Position numbers and translations under genes: made by a program. Of a DNA stretch of 64,000 bases, positions 41,356-54,196 are shown in pieces (position 1 is the stretch's first letter; each line of letters starts with the position of its first letter). The notes under the pieces are model-generated. The model was not told the DNA's origin. It did no database searches and was given only the letters and a program-made list of their open reading frames with translations. The DNA is from Spiroplasma endosymbiont of Aspidapion aeneum (lineage in GTDB: Bacteria > Bacillota_I > Bacilli_A > Mycoplasmatales > Mycoplasmataceae). The DNA is taken from positions 434,001 through 498,000 of the forward strand of contig NZ_OZ034994.1 in NCBI RefSeq assembly GCF_964031045.1. Direction: 5' to 3'.

Positions 41356-43548
41356 ATGATTGGGAAAAAACTATTAATTAGCATTTGTGCATTATCACTA
41401 ACAGTTGCAACTGGAGCTGTTGCTTTTTCCTTTACTCATAATGAAACTCCACCTTCTAATGCAAAAAAAGAAACAATTGGAACAATTGATGTTGACTATA
41501 AATTTTCATATGACCCAACTAATAAAGATAATCCAATAACTGTAAATGAAGATGGTGTTGATTATTGAGGACAGCAATTAAAAAATTTAGTAGATACAAT
41601 CAAAGATAAAGAAACTAATTCCTCTATTTCAAATCTAGGAATTTCATCTGTTGGTGCAAAACTTTACTATAAAGATAATATGGTAAAAGAATCAGAAAAT
41701 ACTAACGATATTCCCGATAAAGAAATTGGACCAAAACTTTGAGGAGAAATGGATAAATTTATAAATAAAAAGGAACCAACCGAAAAGTTTAAATCAACTA
41801 CAAAATTTAATTTTATTTTAAAGCAATTTAAAGGGGATGCTGACCTTTTTTATGCAACTAGTTATATAACTTGAGATGGAGATACTAAATCTGGAACAAA
41901 CACGCTAAATGCTCATATTTTACGTGGTTTTAATACCTATGATTTTTTCAATTTTAAACAATTAGCATCACCTTCATTAGATGAAATTTCAACATTTAAA
42001 TTAACAACAAGTATTAGTTTCTATGGAAATATTATTCCCTCAATTGAACACACAGATACATCTTATACTAGTCAAGTGCATTTAACCGATGATGGCTATA
42101 CATATTCATGAAAAAATGTAGATTCATATTTTAGAAAAAATCCTGATGTATGAGTGGAAATAAGTAGTGCAGTTTTAAAAACAACACAAGCAGATATTTC
42201 ACAACTTCAAGAGGCGAGTGATATGTCACTAAAATTCCATAAAGCAATTAAAAATAATGATGGCACATATAAATTAGGAGAAGAAATAACCAATCGAGAT
42301 GATAATTATAAAGATGTTGGTAGTGATTATGGATATTTTTATATCTCATTAAATTTTAAAAACGAATTTAAGGGAACATATAATATGTTAGTTGATACTG
42401 TTAAAACAAACAATCCATATAATCTTGATATTTTAAAAGACCAAAAATTCTCAGGAGATACAACAATTAAGGTGTCGTCAACATACAACATTTCAACAAC
42501 ATTTACAAAAAATCGAGAACAACACGATATTAAAGCAACAATCGATACTAATTGAATATCTGGGGCTATGATAAATAAAGCAACAGAAACAAAAACCAAT
42601 TTAGTAGATTCTATTGTTTCACAACTAAAAGATGATTCTGTTAAAAAAATATCAAAAGTAATTGTCACAAAAATTGAGACAAGTTATAAAAGTGACAATA
42701 GTTCTGTTAATAGCGATTTACCATCAGATACAATAACATGAGATAAATCAAAATCTAATAAAACAGATCGTAATGTTCTTTCTACTTATTTAACCGATGC
42801 TGTTATTGCTAAAGCAAAATCTCAAGAAATTGATAAAACTATTTTGCCAGGAAATGAAGATATTGATTACACAAGAATTGATGATGATAATGTTGAAATA
42901 TTGCCATATATTAGAACAGGAGAACAAACATCTTATACAACAGCTTTCGATAATTCAAATAATTTGAAAGCAAAATACAATCTAATGTATAAAAGTGGAG
43001 ATGAAATAAATATATCTAATGTTTACTCATTACAAATTGAATATAGCAACCCATTCTCAACTATTGTTGATGATTCAATAAAATATTATAATTCCTTAAT
43101 TGGTGACTTTAATAATAATCAGTTATTATCTATGTTTGACATTGAATCTAATTCAAAAACAATAGAAGAAATGAAAAGCAAATTGAAAATAAATAATGGA
43201 ATTGTAGGATATAAAAATCAAATATTTGATAGTGTACAAAAAGTTTACACCAAATTCTTTACTCAAGCAGGGATAAATCTAACCCAAAAGGACTTGTTAA
43301 TTGACGGATTATTTTTAAAAAATCACAATTCTAATAAGCCAGAAGATATTGATGACCAATTTGACCTTCAATATGGATATGGATTAAAAAACTTAAATAT
43401 TGTAACAAAAACAACAGAAGAAGATGCAAAAAATACTCGATCTTCGGGAGACGAGATTTATATTGGAGTTAGTGTAAATAATAATCTAACAACTAATAAT
43501 CCAATTTATGGAATAACATATATTCCAATTACAGTATTTGTTAAATAA
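41356..43548 (+). CDS. Secreted or N-terminally anchored protein, 730 aa
   Basis: The N-terminus MIGKKLLISICALSL plus TVATGAVAFSF is a signal peptide or anchor without a lipobox Cys. The remainder is hydrophilic, Asn/Asp/Thr-rich, and read through many TGA codons. AAAGGGGTG stands just before the start, inside the end of the preceding gene. No domain recognised. Its coupling to the 822-aa lipoprotein suggests a two-part surface complex. No strong terminator is visible after it. Confidence 0.8.
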
Positions 43549-43879
43549 TATTATTTTCAATCTTTTATTTGCCAAATATCAAACAAACACCATTTTTTCA
43601 TTATTTATTACTTAAATTTAAAAAAATAACTACTTTTTTGCAAAATTTGTGTTTTTGTTTGGAAAATGTTTTATAATAAAAGTGTGTTTTATTATTGCTA
43701 GCAATTATGTTAGCTTTCAAATATTTTATCATTTAATATTTCAGTAAATATTTAAAAGAGGTTTTTGTGCATAATTATTGTTCTAACAATTATCATATTA
43801 ATCATTTTTTATTATTTTTTATTTGAATCACACATACAAATAATAAATATAAAAAATTTTATTATAGAAAGGAAAATAC
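43549..43879. other. Intergenic region before the opp operon
   Basis: 331 bases. TATAAT at 43672-43677 is a plausible -10 for the opp transcript, without a good -35. A GTG-started 40-codon ORF at 43767-43889 has AGAGG upstream but overlaps the oppB start and is not called. No terminator for the upstream genes is evident. Confidence 0.4.
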
Positions 43880-45115
43880 ATGGAAGTAGAAGAAAAAAAA
43901 CAAGTAGATGAAGAAAATATAACCATGGAGGGTTTGGACAATACTGTAATTTCGCAGTTACAAAATCTAATCTCAAGAGAAGGGGATATTGTTAGTCGAA
44001 GAAGCAAGGGTATTGGAACATACTTAGCAAAAATTGGTTTTAAATTTCATCTTTTGAATCAAAAAAGACAAGATTATTTTTTAAGAAAACCATTGCTTGG
44101 GTATTCAATAAAAAGACTTATTTTTGCGATGATAACATTTTATTTAGCGATCGCAATTGTTTATATTATGATAAGTAGTGTTGTTTCAAACTCAACTATC
44201 ATGCAAAATGTTGACCTTAAAGAGTATTCACAGGAGGGTGGTGTTGGTGGCCCTAAGTATATGGAAATACTTAACGGTAAAAAAAATGCAATGGGTCTTG
44301 ATTTACCATTATTCCAACAAGTCTTAAACTGGTGGTTAAACATATCATTTATAATACCATTTAGCTATGTTAATGGTCATTATGTTCACCAATGATTCTA
44401 TTTAGGAACAGTATTGTCTACAAACATATCAACTGAGGGTTCAAGTGTTTGAGATACTTTACGTGAATCTATGCCAATATCATTTAAGATAGGTTTTTTA
44501 GGATTTTTAAGTGCATTTACAATTGGTATTCCCTTAGGAATATTATGTGCAAGATATAAAAATAAATCACCAGATAAAGTAATAAATACTATTTCAATCT
44601 TTCTTCAATCTGTTCCCGCAATAATTGTTGTTTCAATTGTCTTTGTTTTAGCTGTGTCTGAATGAAATGCTAGTGCTACTTATGAAACAGGTGGGTTTTC
44701 TACAAAAATATATGCATTTATTACGATGTTTATACTTGTTCTCCCACAAATTGTAATTGATGTTAGACGTTATGTTGTTGATGAAATGACAGCAGAATAT
44801 ACAAATTTTGCAAAATCAAAAGGTTTAGGTAGCGGATATATATTTGTTGTCCATGTCTTTAGAGTTGCTGGTGTTAGAGTTTTAAGAATAGTCCCAACTG
44901 CATTAATATTGAGTTTATTTGGATCAAGTATTTTAACAGAAACATATTGAAATGTTCATGGTATGAGTAGATTAATATTATTGGGTGTTACTTATAGAGA
45001 TCTATATATTTGTTTGGGCTATATTACTATTTCTGCAATCTTTGGTATTATAACATCACTATTTGCAGATCTTTTAACTGCTTGATTAGACCCGAGAGTT
45101 AGTTTAATAAAATAG
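43880..45115 (+). CDS. oppB: Oligopeptide ABC transporter permease OppB
   Basis: 411 residues, longer than the usual 306-330 because of a cytoplasmic N-terminal extension of about 80 residues and a large first periplasmic-type loop. The conserved part shows PISFKIGFLGFL, GIPLGI, DVRRYVVDEMTAEYTNFAKSKGLG, with the EAA-loop Gly, and WNVHGMSRLI near the end. Four TGA Trp codons. GAAAGG precedes the ATG. First gene of oppBCDFA. Confidence 0.93.
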
Positions 45116-45127
45116 AAGGTGAAGATA

Positions 45128-46183
45128 ATGAAGAAAATATTGGAAAAAAATATATGAGAAGAATTATCTTCTCAATATAATGATTATGATTTATATAAAG
45201 AAAAACAAATTGATAAAGTTGAAGAAGGAAGTAAATTTGATAAAAAGTATGATGTTTTGTTCAAGGTTAGAAACTTTGAAAAAAAAGATTCTGAAAAAAT
45301 AAGTGGCACAAGATATAATTATTGAAAAGCTGTTTTTAAATCTGTTATGAAGTCAAAATCCTTTATTGTTTGTTTACTATTATTAATATTAACCATTTCA
45401 CTAGCAATTATCATTCCATGAGGTAAACCAGCTGGGGCTGACTCTTTATCTGCAAAACCAGACGGTGATTTAAATCCTGAAGCTCCATCAAGTAAACATA
45501 TTTTTGGATTAGGAGTTTATGGGGATGATTATTGAATTCAAATGTGATATGGAACTAGAACAACGTTATTATTTACATTGTTTGTTGCCTCAATTCAAAT
45601 TTTTCTAGGAATTTTTTTGGGAAGTATTTGAGGTTATTATCGAAAAATTGATGTTATGTTTATAGAGTTTACTAGATTGTTAAATATTATTCCAACAATA
45701 ATATTATGATTGGTTATTATATTTGTTTTTAATTCTTATTCAATTGCTGTTATTGTCTTTGCTGTGTCGATTACTAGTTGAATTGATTTAGCAAATGTTA
45801 TTAGAACCCAAATTATTTTAATTAAAAATAGTGAATATAATATTGCCAGCCATACATTAGGTTCAAGTGGACCAAAAATTATTAAAAGAAATATTTTACC
45901 AAAAATTTTACCAGTTGTAACACAAACAGCATGTTATGCTGTTCCAATGGCAATATCAATCGATGCAACACTATCATACTATGGATTTGGTTTTGTTTCT
46001 CAGGTTTCATTAAAGAATGCTAGTCTTGGATCAATTCTTCAACAAGTATTTCAAGATGACTTTTGAAAGCAATATCCACACTTATTAATTTTCCCAGCTA
46101 TATTTATTACTGGTATTTCTTCATTATTCTTTATAATGGGAAAAGTATTTGCCGATTCACTAGACCCTAAAAATCATAATTAG
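45128..46183 (+). CDS. oppC: Oligopeptide ABC transporter permease OppC
   Basis: 351 residues, fragmented by many TGA codons under the standard code. It has a basic/acidic N-terminal cytoplasmic segment of about 85 residues, then the OppC-type pattern: HIFGLGVYGDDYWIQMWYGTRTTL, matching the HxxGTDxxGRDxxSRxxxGxRxSL block in diverged form, the EAA loop RTQIILIKNSEYNIASHTLGSS, and LSYYGFGF. It starts 12 bases after oppB and ends 16 bases before oppD. Confidence 0.92.
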
Positions 46184-46199
46184 AAGGAGATTTAAAATA

Positions 46200-47888
46200 A
46201 TGAATTCAAAAAAAATATTGTCATTTAATGGAATTGAAACTCAGTTTCAAGTTAGAGGACAAATATTAAATACAATAAGAAATATAGATTTTGATATTTA
46301 TGATAAAGAACTAGTGGCAATAGTTGGAGAATCTGGTAGTGGAAAATCAGTATTGACAAAAGTTATTACAAGTATGATTGATAACAATGGTTATGTAAAA
46401 TCTGGTAGTGTAAAATATTATCCAACACAAGAGGCAAGAGATGATGTTGAAACAGGATTTAGAGAACCGATTGATTTCATTGATCTTCACAAGGCTGTTG
46501 TTTCTAGACAAACAAAATTAAATTTTGTAAAAATTATAAGTAAACAAATAAAATATTTACAAAAAGAAATTAAAATTATATCAAACTTAAATAAAGAATT
46601 AATCGAAACTAGATTAGCAGTTTTTAAGGAAAAACTTGATATGTATATAAAAAGACATAATCTTAATTCTAAAAAATCAGATTCAATATATAAAAAAATG
46701 GAATCAATTAGAGAAAAAATTTCAAGATTTGTATTTTTAAATAAAATTACAATAGATGAAGAATTTAAAGAAAAAACTATTCTAGAATTAAATCTAACAA
46801 TTGAAAAATTAAAAAAAGAAATTATATACTATCTACCTTTTTCAAATGAAAAGAAAGAAATCTTAAAAACAGCTGCAAGTATTTATCAAAAATATATTTC
46901 ATCTAATGAATATGATGTAGAATCTTTAGATGATTTGTCAAAACAAATTCAATCACAAGATTTTTTATTTAATTGAGAAAAAGAAATAATAAAATATAAT
47001 GATGAAATTAAAAATAAAAAAGTTGATATTGATGAATTATATATTATAATCAATAAATATGGTTACCTTGGAAATAAAAAACATAAAAATATTCGAAAAG
47101 GTAAGAAAGAAATTCAAAAATTAAGAGGAGCAACGGTTGCTGTTATTCCCCAAGACCCAATGACAAGTCTTAACCCATTACTATCTGTTGGCTGACAAAT
47201 ATGTGAGGTTTTAAGAAAACATTCTAATATGTCCAAAAAGCAAGCGAGATTAAGAGCGATTGAACTTTTAGAAGAAGTTGGTATTGCTAATGCTAAAAAA
47301 AGGTACAAGGATATTCCTGGAGATTATTCTGGAGGGATGCGCCAAAGAGTTGTAATTGCAATCGCTCTAGCTTGTATGCCTAGAATATTAATTTGTGACG
47401 AACCAACGACAGCTTTAGATGTAACTGTTCAATCTACAATCTTAAAATTAATAAAATCATTACAAATGAAACACAATTTTACAACAATATTTATTACTCA
47501 TGACTTGGGAGTTGTTGCAAATATTGCAGATCGTGTTGCTGTTATGTATGCTGGCCAAATTATTGAATGTGGAAAAACAAAAGAAGTTTACTATAATCCA
47601 CAACATCCATATACTTGAGCTCTATTATCTAGTTTGCCCCAATTGGGAGAAAAAGGTGAAGACCTTTATACAATTTATGGTAACCCACCAAGTTTAAAAA
47701 ACAAAATTATTGGTGATGCATTTGCTCCACGTAATGAGTTTGCATTAGATATCGATTTTGTTCATTCACCACCAAAATTCAATGTTAGTTCTTCTCATTG
47801 AGCAAGAACTTGGCTTCTTGATAAAAGAGCTCCAAAAATCAACGTTCCAAAAAAAATAGAATTACTAAAGAAAAAAATGAGTAAATAA
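46200..47888 (+). CDS. oppD: Oligopeptide ABC transporter ATPase OppD with large insertion
   Basis: 562 residues; typical OppD is about 330-360. Walker A GESGSGKS (43-50), Q-loop QDPMTSLNP (from 318), signature YSGGMRQRV, Walker [13 protein letters not shown], and the C-terminal HPYTW oligopeptide-transporter tail are all present. The extra length lies between Walker A and the Q-loop: about 268 residues there instead of about 50, so an insertion of some 215 Lys/Glu-rich, coiled-coil-like residues. Long insertions in OppD and OppF are known in mollicutes. AAGGAG precedes the ATG. Confidence 0.94.
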
Positions 47889-47904
47889 TGAAAGGTTTTA
47901 TATA

Positions 47905-49770
47905 ATGAAAACAAATAAGAAAATAGTTCTTACAGTTAGAGATTTAGAAGTGATATATTACTCTAGAGGAAAAGCCTTTAGAGCAGTTAAGAATGCTAAC
48001 TTTGTTGTTTACAAAGGTGAAACCTTGGGAATAGTTGGTGAATCTGGAAGTGGAAAAACAACAATTGGAAGAACAATTGTGGGAATTAATAAAGCAAGTA
48101 GTGGACAAGTTTATTTAAATGCTTCTTTAATTGCTGGCCGTGAACCAAATTTAAGAAGATTATATAACAAAAACTTAAAACAGTTAGATGAAATATGAAC
48201 AAATATTAAGATGTTGCAAAAATACTTAGTGAAAGTAACTAGAACAATAATAAATGTTGATAATACATCAACAACAGATGCTCTAAAAATATTTTCATTA
48301 ATTAAAAGAAGAGTAAATTATTTATTTTCAATAGCAACAGATATAATTAATCTAATTAATAATCTCTATGAGATGTTAGACAGTTTAAAAAAATACGTTA
48401 TTGCAATAAATGAATTTAAAATGCGCCTTAATGAAAAAGAAATGACCTATTATGTAAATAAAATTGATTTCTTGATTGGGTCAATTGCAAAAGGTAAATT
48501 AATAATCAATGATATGTATATTGCAACAAAAGAAATATATACAATTGTAAAAGAAAAACAAAATGATAACGCTTTAAATTTTATTGCAAAAAAATTACTT
48601 GTTATTAGAAATACAATTAATGCTTTTGATAAACAAAAAGCAGAAATGTTTGGGGTCTTTTTTTCAATGCAATGATTATTTGAAACAGATGAACAACGTA
48701 AAAAACTTAAAGACAAGTTTATAAAAAATGCAACTATTGATAATGCAAAAGCTGAAAAATATAAATTAGCAATTGATTTAATTGATAAATTTGATTTAGA
48801 GATAACAAATATATGAGATGTTATTGCTAATGCTATTTTAGAAAAAAAAGATTTTGTTAAAAATAAAAAGCAAGAATTAGAAAATAAAATAGCCTCAAAA
48901 AACCTATCAGATGAAGAAATTAAAGTTTTAAAAGACGAGTATGAAAACATAGTTCATAATGAAATTAAATCAACAAAAGATAAAAATATTCATAAATTAA
49001 TTCAGATGATATATCAAGACCCTGGGAGTTCGTTAAATGAGAGAATGTCAATTCGAGATATTTTAGTTGAGGGAATTTCAAACTTTCCAGAATTATATAA
49101 AAACGAGGGAGTCTATAATGCAACGATTTCTGCTCACAACGAATTACTAAATGACGATGAAAACAAATGAACAATCGAAGACATTAAACCAGCAGATGCA
49201 TTAGATTTTCTAGTTGATAAAATGATGGATAGAGTAAACCTTCTTCCCGAACATCTATCTAGATATCCCCATGAGTTTTCTGGAGGACAAAGACAAAGAA
49301 TTGGAATTGCAAGAAGCTTAATTATGAAACCAGAATTAATTATTGCAGATGAACCCATTTCAGCGCTTGATGTTTCTATTCGAGCCCAAGTTTTAAATTT
49401 AATGAAAAAATTTAGAGAAGAACACAATTTAACATATATTTTTATTGCCCATGACCTTTCGCTAATGAAATTTGTAGCAGATAGAGTTTTGGTTATTTAT
49501 AAAGGGGATATTGTTGAATCTGGTAATTCTGAATTATTATTTAAAAACCCAGTTCACCCTTATACAAAAGCACTATTAAAATCTGTACCATTACCAAACC
49601 CAGATGATAGTATCATTGATAGGGATATTGAAGACTATGATGCTAAAAAAGAACATTATGATTATTTATTAGATTTACCCAGAGTTTATGAAGTTGAAAA
49701 AGATCATTTTGTCTATTTTAACGAACGTGAATATAATCAATGAAAAAACTCTAGAAAGGAGAAAAAATAA
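47905..49770 (+). CDS. oppF: Oligopeptide ABC transporter ATPase OppF with large insertion
   Basis: 621 residues; typical OppF is about 320. Walker A GESGSGKT (45-52), Q-loop QDPGSSLNERMS (from 371), signature FSGGQRQRIGIARSL, Walker B LIIADEPISALD, H-loop FIAHDLS. About 318 residues separate Walker A and the Q-loop, an insertion of about 270 helical, Lys-rich residues, similar in place to that of OppD. The end is at 49770, after a TGA Trp at 49741. Its last codons contain the AAAGGAG that serves oppA, which starts 2 bases later. Confidence 0.94.
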
Positions 49771-49771
49771 T

Positions 49772-52507
49772 ATGAAATATAGATTTAAAAATAAACTAGC
49801 AATATTTTCTACCTTCGGATTTTTAACAATGTGTTCTAGTAGTGTTGTTAGTTGTCAACAATCAATTCACGATATTGATGTAAGAAAGAATGATCCAAAT
49901 ACTTATGCTTATTATTTAAAAACTAACTTAAAAGCACCGTCACCATTTCTTAGTCAATCATCAAGTGATTTTTATATATTTTCAGATTGTTTTGCAACAA
50001 TAACATCATTTGACAATTTTGGAAGAATTCAAGGAGATTTGGCAAAACGTACAGGTCAATTGATTAATTCTAAAACAAATCAACTTGATGATGACAACGA
50101 TGTTAAACAAGCATTTTCAAAATCTAGATATGTTGGAGATCATAATAAGGAATTTTCTTATTGACAATATCATTTTAGAGAAAATTTAAGCTGAAGTAAT
50201 GCTGACGGGGTTAAACAAGCAGAACTAAATCCTTCAGACTTTATGAATGTTTGTAAAGCTGTTATTTATAAAGGCACAGGTTCACCAACATCTTCTCTGT
50301 ACACAAAGTTCATTAAAAATGCAGATAAAATATATGCATATTTTTCTGGTGGAAGTGATGCATATGTCTACACGTATACAAACACTCCAGAAAATGGTTG
50401 TCCATATTTAATTTCTTTAACTCAATTAGATGCAGCACAAATAAATGCTGCTGGAGTAAGTTCAGAGCCAAAAGAAATTATTAAAAGTTATGATATAACA
50501 AAAGATACTAACAATAGTTGAATAAATAGCAGTATATGAAATTATTTGGGTGTCACATATAATGATGAAAATAAAGAAGTAACAACAGATGCTGGTAAAA
50601 AAATGGAAGCTAGAACTTTAAATATTTCAATGGAATCTAAATGTGATTATTTTGAGTCAATTTTAAGCTATGCAGCTTTTGCACCAACTTCTTCTCATAT
50701 GTTAGGAAATATTATTAGAGGCACTTCTATAAATAGTGATTTATTTTCAAAAAAATTATGATATAGTGGTGCCTATCGCGTAACAGGGTATAAGGTTTCT
50801 TCATATATTAATCTACAAAAAAATGATAATTATTTTGAAGCTGAAAATACTAAAATAAAAAATCTAAAATGAATAATAACAACAACATTAACATCTTCTA
50901 CAGACCAGAACTACTTTGAATCTGGAATAACTTCACAGTTTAACATATATTCTACAAATGTAAATGCATGAAAAAAATATATTGGAGATGATTATGCAAA
51001 ATCAAATTCATCTGCAATAACTGAAATGTATGATCCCAATTATCCATATTCTTGAGGACTATATTATAATTATAATTTTAATTCTCAAAATGCAGCTTCT
51101 CCAATTGGCAAAAAGATAGATGGAAAAAGTTCAAATGTAGCTTTAATCTCAAATATTGTGAGAGCATTTATACAAACAAATTTAAACAGATCTACATATG
51201 ATAAGGCATTTAGTAACCTATATGATAAATCGGGGGCCAGCGGTAAAAAAATAACAAATGGTTCTTCTTGAGAAACTAACACACTAACCGGAGATGGGCT
51301 TTCATATGATAAAAACAATACAGATTATGCTACATATGTTCAAAAAGAATATGAAAATATAGCGAATGGTGGGGGGTATCGTTCTGATGCGCCAACTAAT
51401 AAAGCAAGTGATGAAGCAACTTTAGCTGGTAACTCTAAAGCTGTCAAAGGTAGTGATGCATATTTAAATAATGATGCTCTTTTAGGAAATATCGCTGACA
51501 TGAATGGGGATCAAATAAAAACACAAGCTCAATTGCTTAAGGCTGTGCAAGATTATATAAGTTATGAAGCAAAAAAAGGTGATATTAAACTCGTTAATGG
51601 AAAAGTTCAGTTTGATTGATTAGCTCAATCAAATTTAAGAACTTTCAAATATTTAGTGGCAATGGTTTCTGATTTTAATGACATCAAAGGAAATCCTTTA
51701 GAAATTGTCTTAGATGGAACAGCAGACACAGATATTTATAATGCAACATTACAAAATGGTGGAACATCATTTGAATTGTGAGGATGAGGACCCGATTATA
51801 GTGACCCATCAACATACCTAAATACATTTTCACTTGGTGGAGATATGACATCTTATTTAGGTTTACAATCAATCTTTACAAATACTTCAACAACATCAAG
51901 TGCAAAATTTGCTTTAGATGCTGTACAATTGTCTAATGGTAAAAAAGCGAGTGATATTATATATAATAAAAAAAATGAAAAAACAGTTGATAGTAATACA
52001 TATAAAGATAAAGATATAAGTAGTATTACAAAAGCATTGGGATTTGACGCAAAGCAGTTTGGGTACTTACAAAGTTCTCCTTACTGAAAAAAATTTATAA
52101 TTGATAACACCGAATATTCTAATAGTGTAAGAGCTGTTAATGAACAAGGAACAGAGGGTGTAAATCCATTTGGTGATTACACTGTTTCTAGTGATGAAAA
52201 TGGTGGCAACTTTGTTAATAAAAGATTTAGTGGATATGCGGTTTCAGAATCAAATGCAATAATGCAAGATTTCTTATGATTACCTTTATATAGATATTCA
52301 AAATATGTACCATCGTTGAGCTATATTTATCCATATCAAGGATCAATAGCATTATGTGGAACATCATTTTTAAGACATACTAATATTGATATATCTAGCA
52401 CATTGATTAAAAGAAGTGAATTTAATTTAATTAAAAACGATTATAATAATAAAGCAAAAATAGCAGGAATTGATTATTCTGCATTCAGAATATATAGAGA
52501 TTGATAG
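49772..52507 (+). CDS. oppA: Oligopeptide-binding lipoprotein OppA
   Basis: 911 residues. The signal peptide begins MKYRFKNKLAIF and ends SVVSC; Cys28 is the lipid site. The sequence is diverged from cell-walled OppA, as in other mollicutes, and is assigned mainly from size, lipobox and place at the end of oppBCDF. Many TGA Trp codons; the last codon is TGA followed by TAG. FLWLPLYRYSKYVPSL and a GSIALCGTSF segment near the C-terminus fit a solute-binding fold. The start is the ATG at 49772; an upstream in-frame ATG at 49688 lies inside oppF. Confidence 0.88.
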
Positions 52508-52522
52508 AGGAGAGAATTTAAT

Positions 52523-52972
52523 ATGAAAAAATTTTTAACATTACTATCCTCGTTATCTATGATAAGTTTGCCAACTTTATCAGCAGTTGTTGCTTGTCGC
52601 GCAAATAGTGATGAAGACACTAAAATCCTTGATTTATATCATTTGAAGGAGTTCTTTTATAACCCAATTTTAAATATAGATCCAGTAAAAGAACTAACAC
52701 AAGATATTTTTGAGAGTGAACTTATTGTAAATTTAAATACTAATGTAAATAAAATTGTTGTTAGTAAAACAGATTTAGTGTTTGAATACTTTGATGAAAA
52801 AGGGAATACATTATCTGATAGTCCTTTTAAGGGCAATAAAATTAAAATTAATGACGCTCAATCTTATATCTATTATAGTGTTAGCGCTACTAAAACAAGT
52901 AAAACCGTTACTGGTTCAACAAATATTTTACAATCAAGTATTTATTCATCAGATTATAATCCAAAAAAATAA
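52523..52972 (+). CDS. Small lipoprotein, 149 aa
   Basis: Signal peptide MKKFLTLLSSLSM ending AVVAC, lipid-modified Cys25, then 124 soluble residues rich in Asp, Lys and Thr. No domain recognised. It starts 15 bases after oppA with GAGGAGAG before the ATG, so it is the sixth gene of the opp operon. It may be an accessory of the peptide transporter. A strong terminator follows. Confidence 0.82.
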   Translation: MKKFLTLLSSLSMISLPTLSAVVACRANSDEDTKILDLYHLKEFFYNPILNIDPVKELTQDIFESELIVNLNTNVNKIVVSKTDLVFEYFDEKGNTLSDSPFKGNKIKINDAQSYIYYSVSATKTSKTVTGSTNILQSSIYSSDYNPKK

Positions 52973-53009
52973 TTTATTCTAAATAAAAAATAAAGCATTT
53001 TTAATAAAT

Positions 53010-53040
53010 AAATACCACTTTTTAACAAGTGGTATTTTTT
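53010..53040 (+). terminator. Terminator of the opp operon
   Basis: AAATACCACTT and AAGTGGTATTT form an 11-bp stem with a 6-base loop and a T tail. Confidence 0.9.
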
Positions 53041-53121
53041 TATATGTATTTTTGCTGGATAAAAATTATTTTATTTATTGTTGGTAAAGAATAGTACATT
53101 GATAAAAAAATAATGTATTTC

Positions 53122-53136
53122 TTTTTTTTTTTTTTT
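53122..53136. repeat. T15 homopolymer between convergent genes
   Basis: Fifteen T residues flanked by ATGTATT and AATACAT arms. It lies in the 3' region between the opp operon and a minus-strand gene, so it is unlikely to affect a promoter. Confidence 0.5.
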
Positions 53137-53239
53137 ATTTTAATACATCAAACAATAAAAAAAATCTTTTATATGTACTTAAAAAATAAAAAAGAATGTT
53201 GTTTTTATTTTTTTTAAGGCTAAAAGATTTTATTATAAA

Positions 53240-54085
53240 TTAAAAATCAATTTTACTATGTATTTTTTTAGATTTAGTTTTAACTGGCTTTGTTTTTTTT
53301 ATTTTTTTATTAATAGCTTCACCTTTATATTTTTCTTCTAATTCCTTGGTTATTTTTGGTCTCAACCTTGCTTCAATCTCATGTGTAAGATCATAGGTTA
53401 ATTTAATTCTCAATTGTCTTTCTAAGTTTTTCTTCAATTCTTTTTCTATTTGTCTTCTTTTTTTTGAATCAAAATCATCTTCTAGTTTTCCTTCAATTTC
53501 ACCTTCAATATTTTGTTTTACTTCCTCCTCAACTTGTTGACGAATTTTTTTTGTCAAAATTTTTCTCGCTTTTTGAATTTCAATAGTCTTTGTTTTTTTA
53601 AGAATAAAATTAAAGCTATTTCATAATTCTGTTAATAAGTAGTCGAAAGAAAATACAACAAACATTACAGATAAAAAGTCAAATACTAGTGTTAAAATTG
53701 AAGCTGCTATATTTATATTTAAATCTCACATATATATAACAGATATAGTTGCAAATGCTTCACCGACAAGTCCATTAACAATTGATGCTATATCAAAATA
53801 AGAAGCCTTCTTAGCTGCTTTTTTAACTTTATAATTCTCATCAATATCCTTGGATCTTGTGCGATAGGAATATATAACAGCATAACATCCAAAGAAGATT
53901 GAAACACCATCTACCAATATTCACTCATAAGTTAATATATTACTCATCTGAGTATTGTATGCTGTTGATAAAAACAAGACAATAACACTCAATGCTCCAA
54001 TAAAAAATCCTACAACTCCAAACATAAAGCTGAGAACTTCTAAAATAATAACTTTTCTATATCTTAAAAAGTTTCTATAATCCAT
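53240..54085 (-). CDS. Membrane protein with charged coiled-coil tail, 281 aa
   Basis: Unrecognised. The ATG at 54085 has AAAGGAC upstream. Residues 10-180 hold about four membrane segments (VLSFMFGVVGFFIGALSV, WILVDGVSIFFGCYAVIY, FDIASIVNGLVGEAFA, ILTLVFDFLSVMFVVF). From about 190 the chain is a long charged helix with heptad-like Glu/Lys/Arg repeats (QQVEEEVKQNIEGEIEGKL, QIEKELKKNLERQLRI), then a Lys/Thr tail ending KIDF. The layout, a membrane anchor with an internal coiled coil, resembles the extended transporters in this window. Confidence 0.78.
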
Positions 54086-54196
54086 ATAAATTTTTGTCCT
54101 TTTTCTTATATTTTTTTGAAAAATATAAAAGTTATATTAATGTTAACACAAAATAATATAACACTATATATTTTAACTTATTTAAGGTCTTATTTT

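Noticed and set aside
43767-43889. GTG-started 40-codon ORF upstream of oppB
   Set aside because: AGAGG is suitably placed, but the ORF overlaps the oppB start, the product is Asn/His/Lys noise, and the ATG of oppB has a better site.
53100-53240. Terminator of the minus-strand membrane protein gene
   Set aside because: T- and A-rich tracts are present but no hairpin with a T tail in the minus orientation could be drawn.
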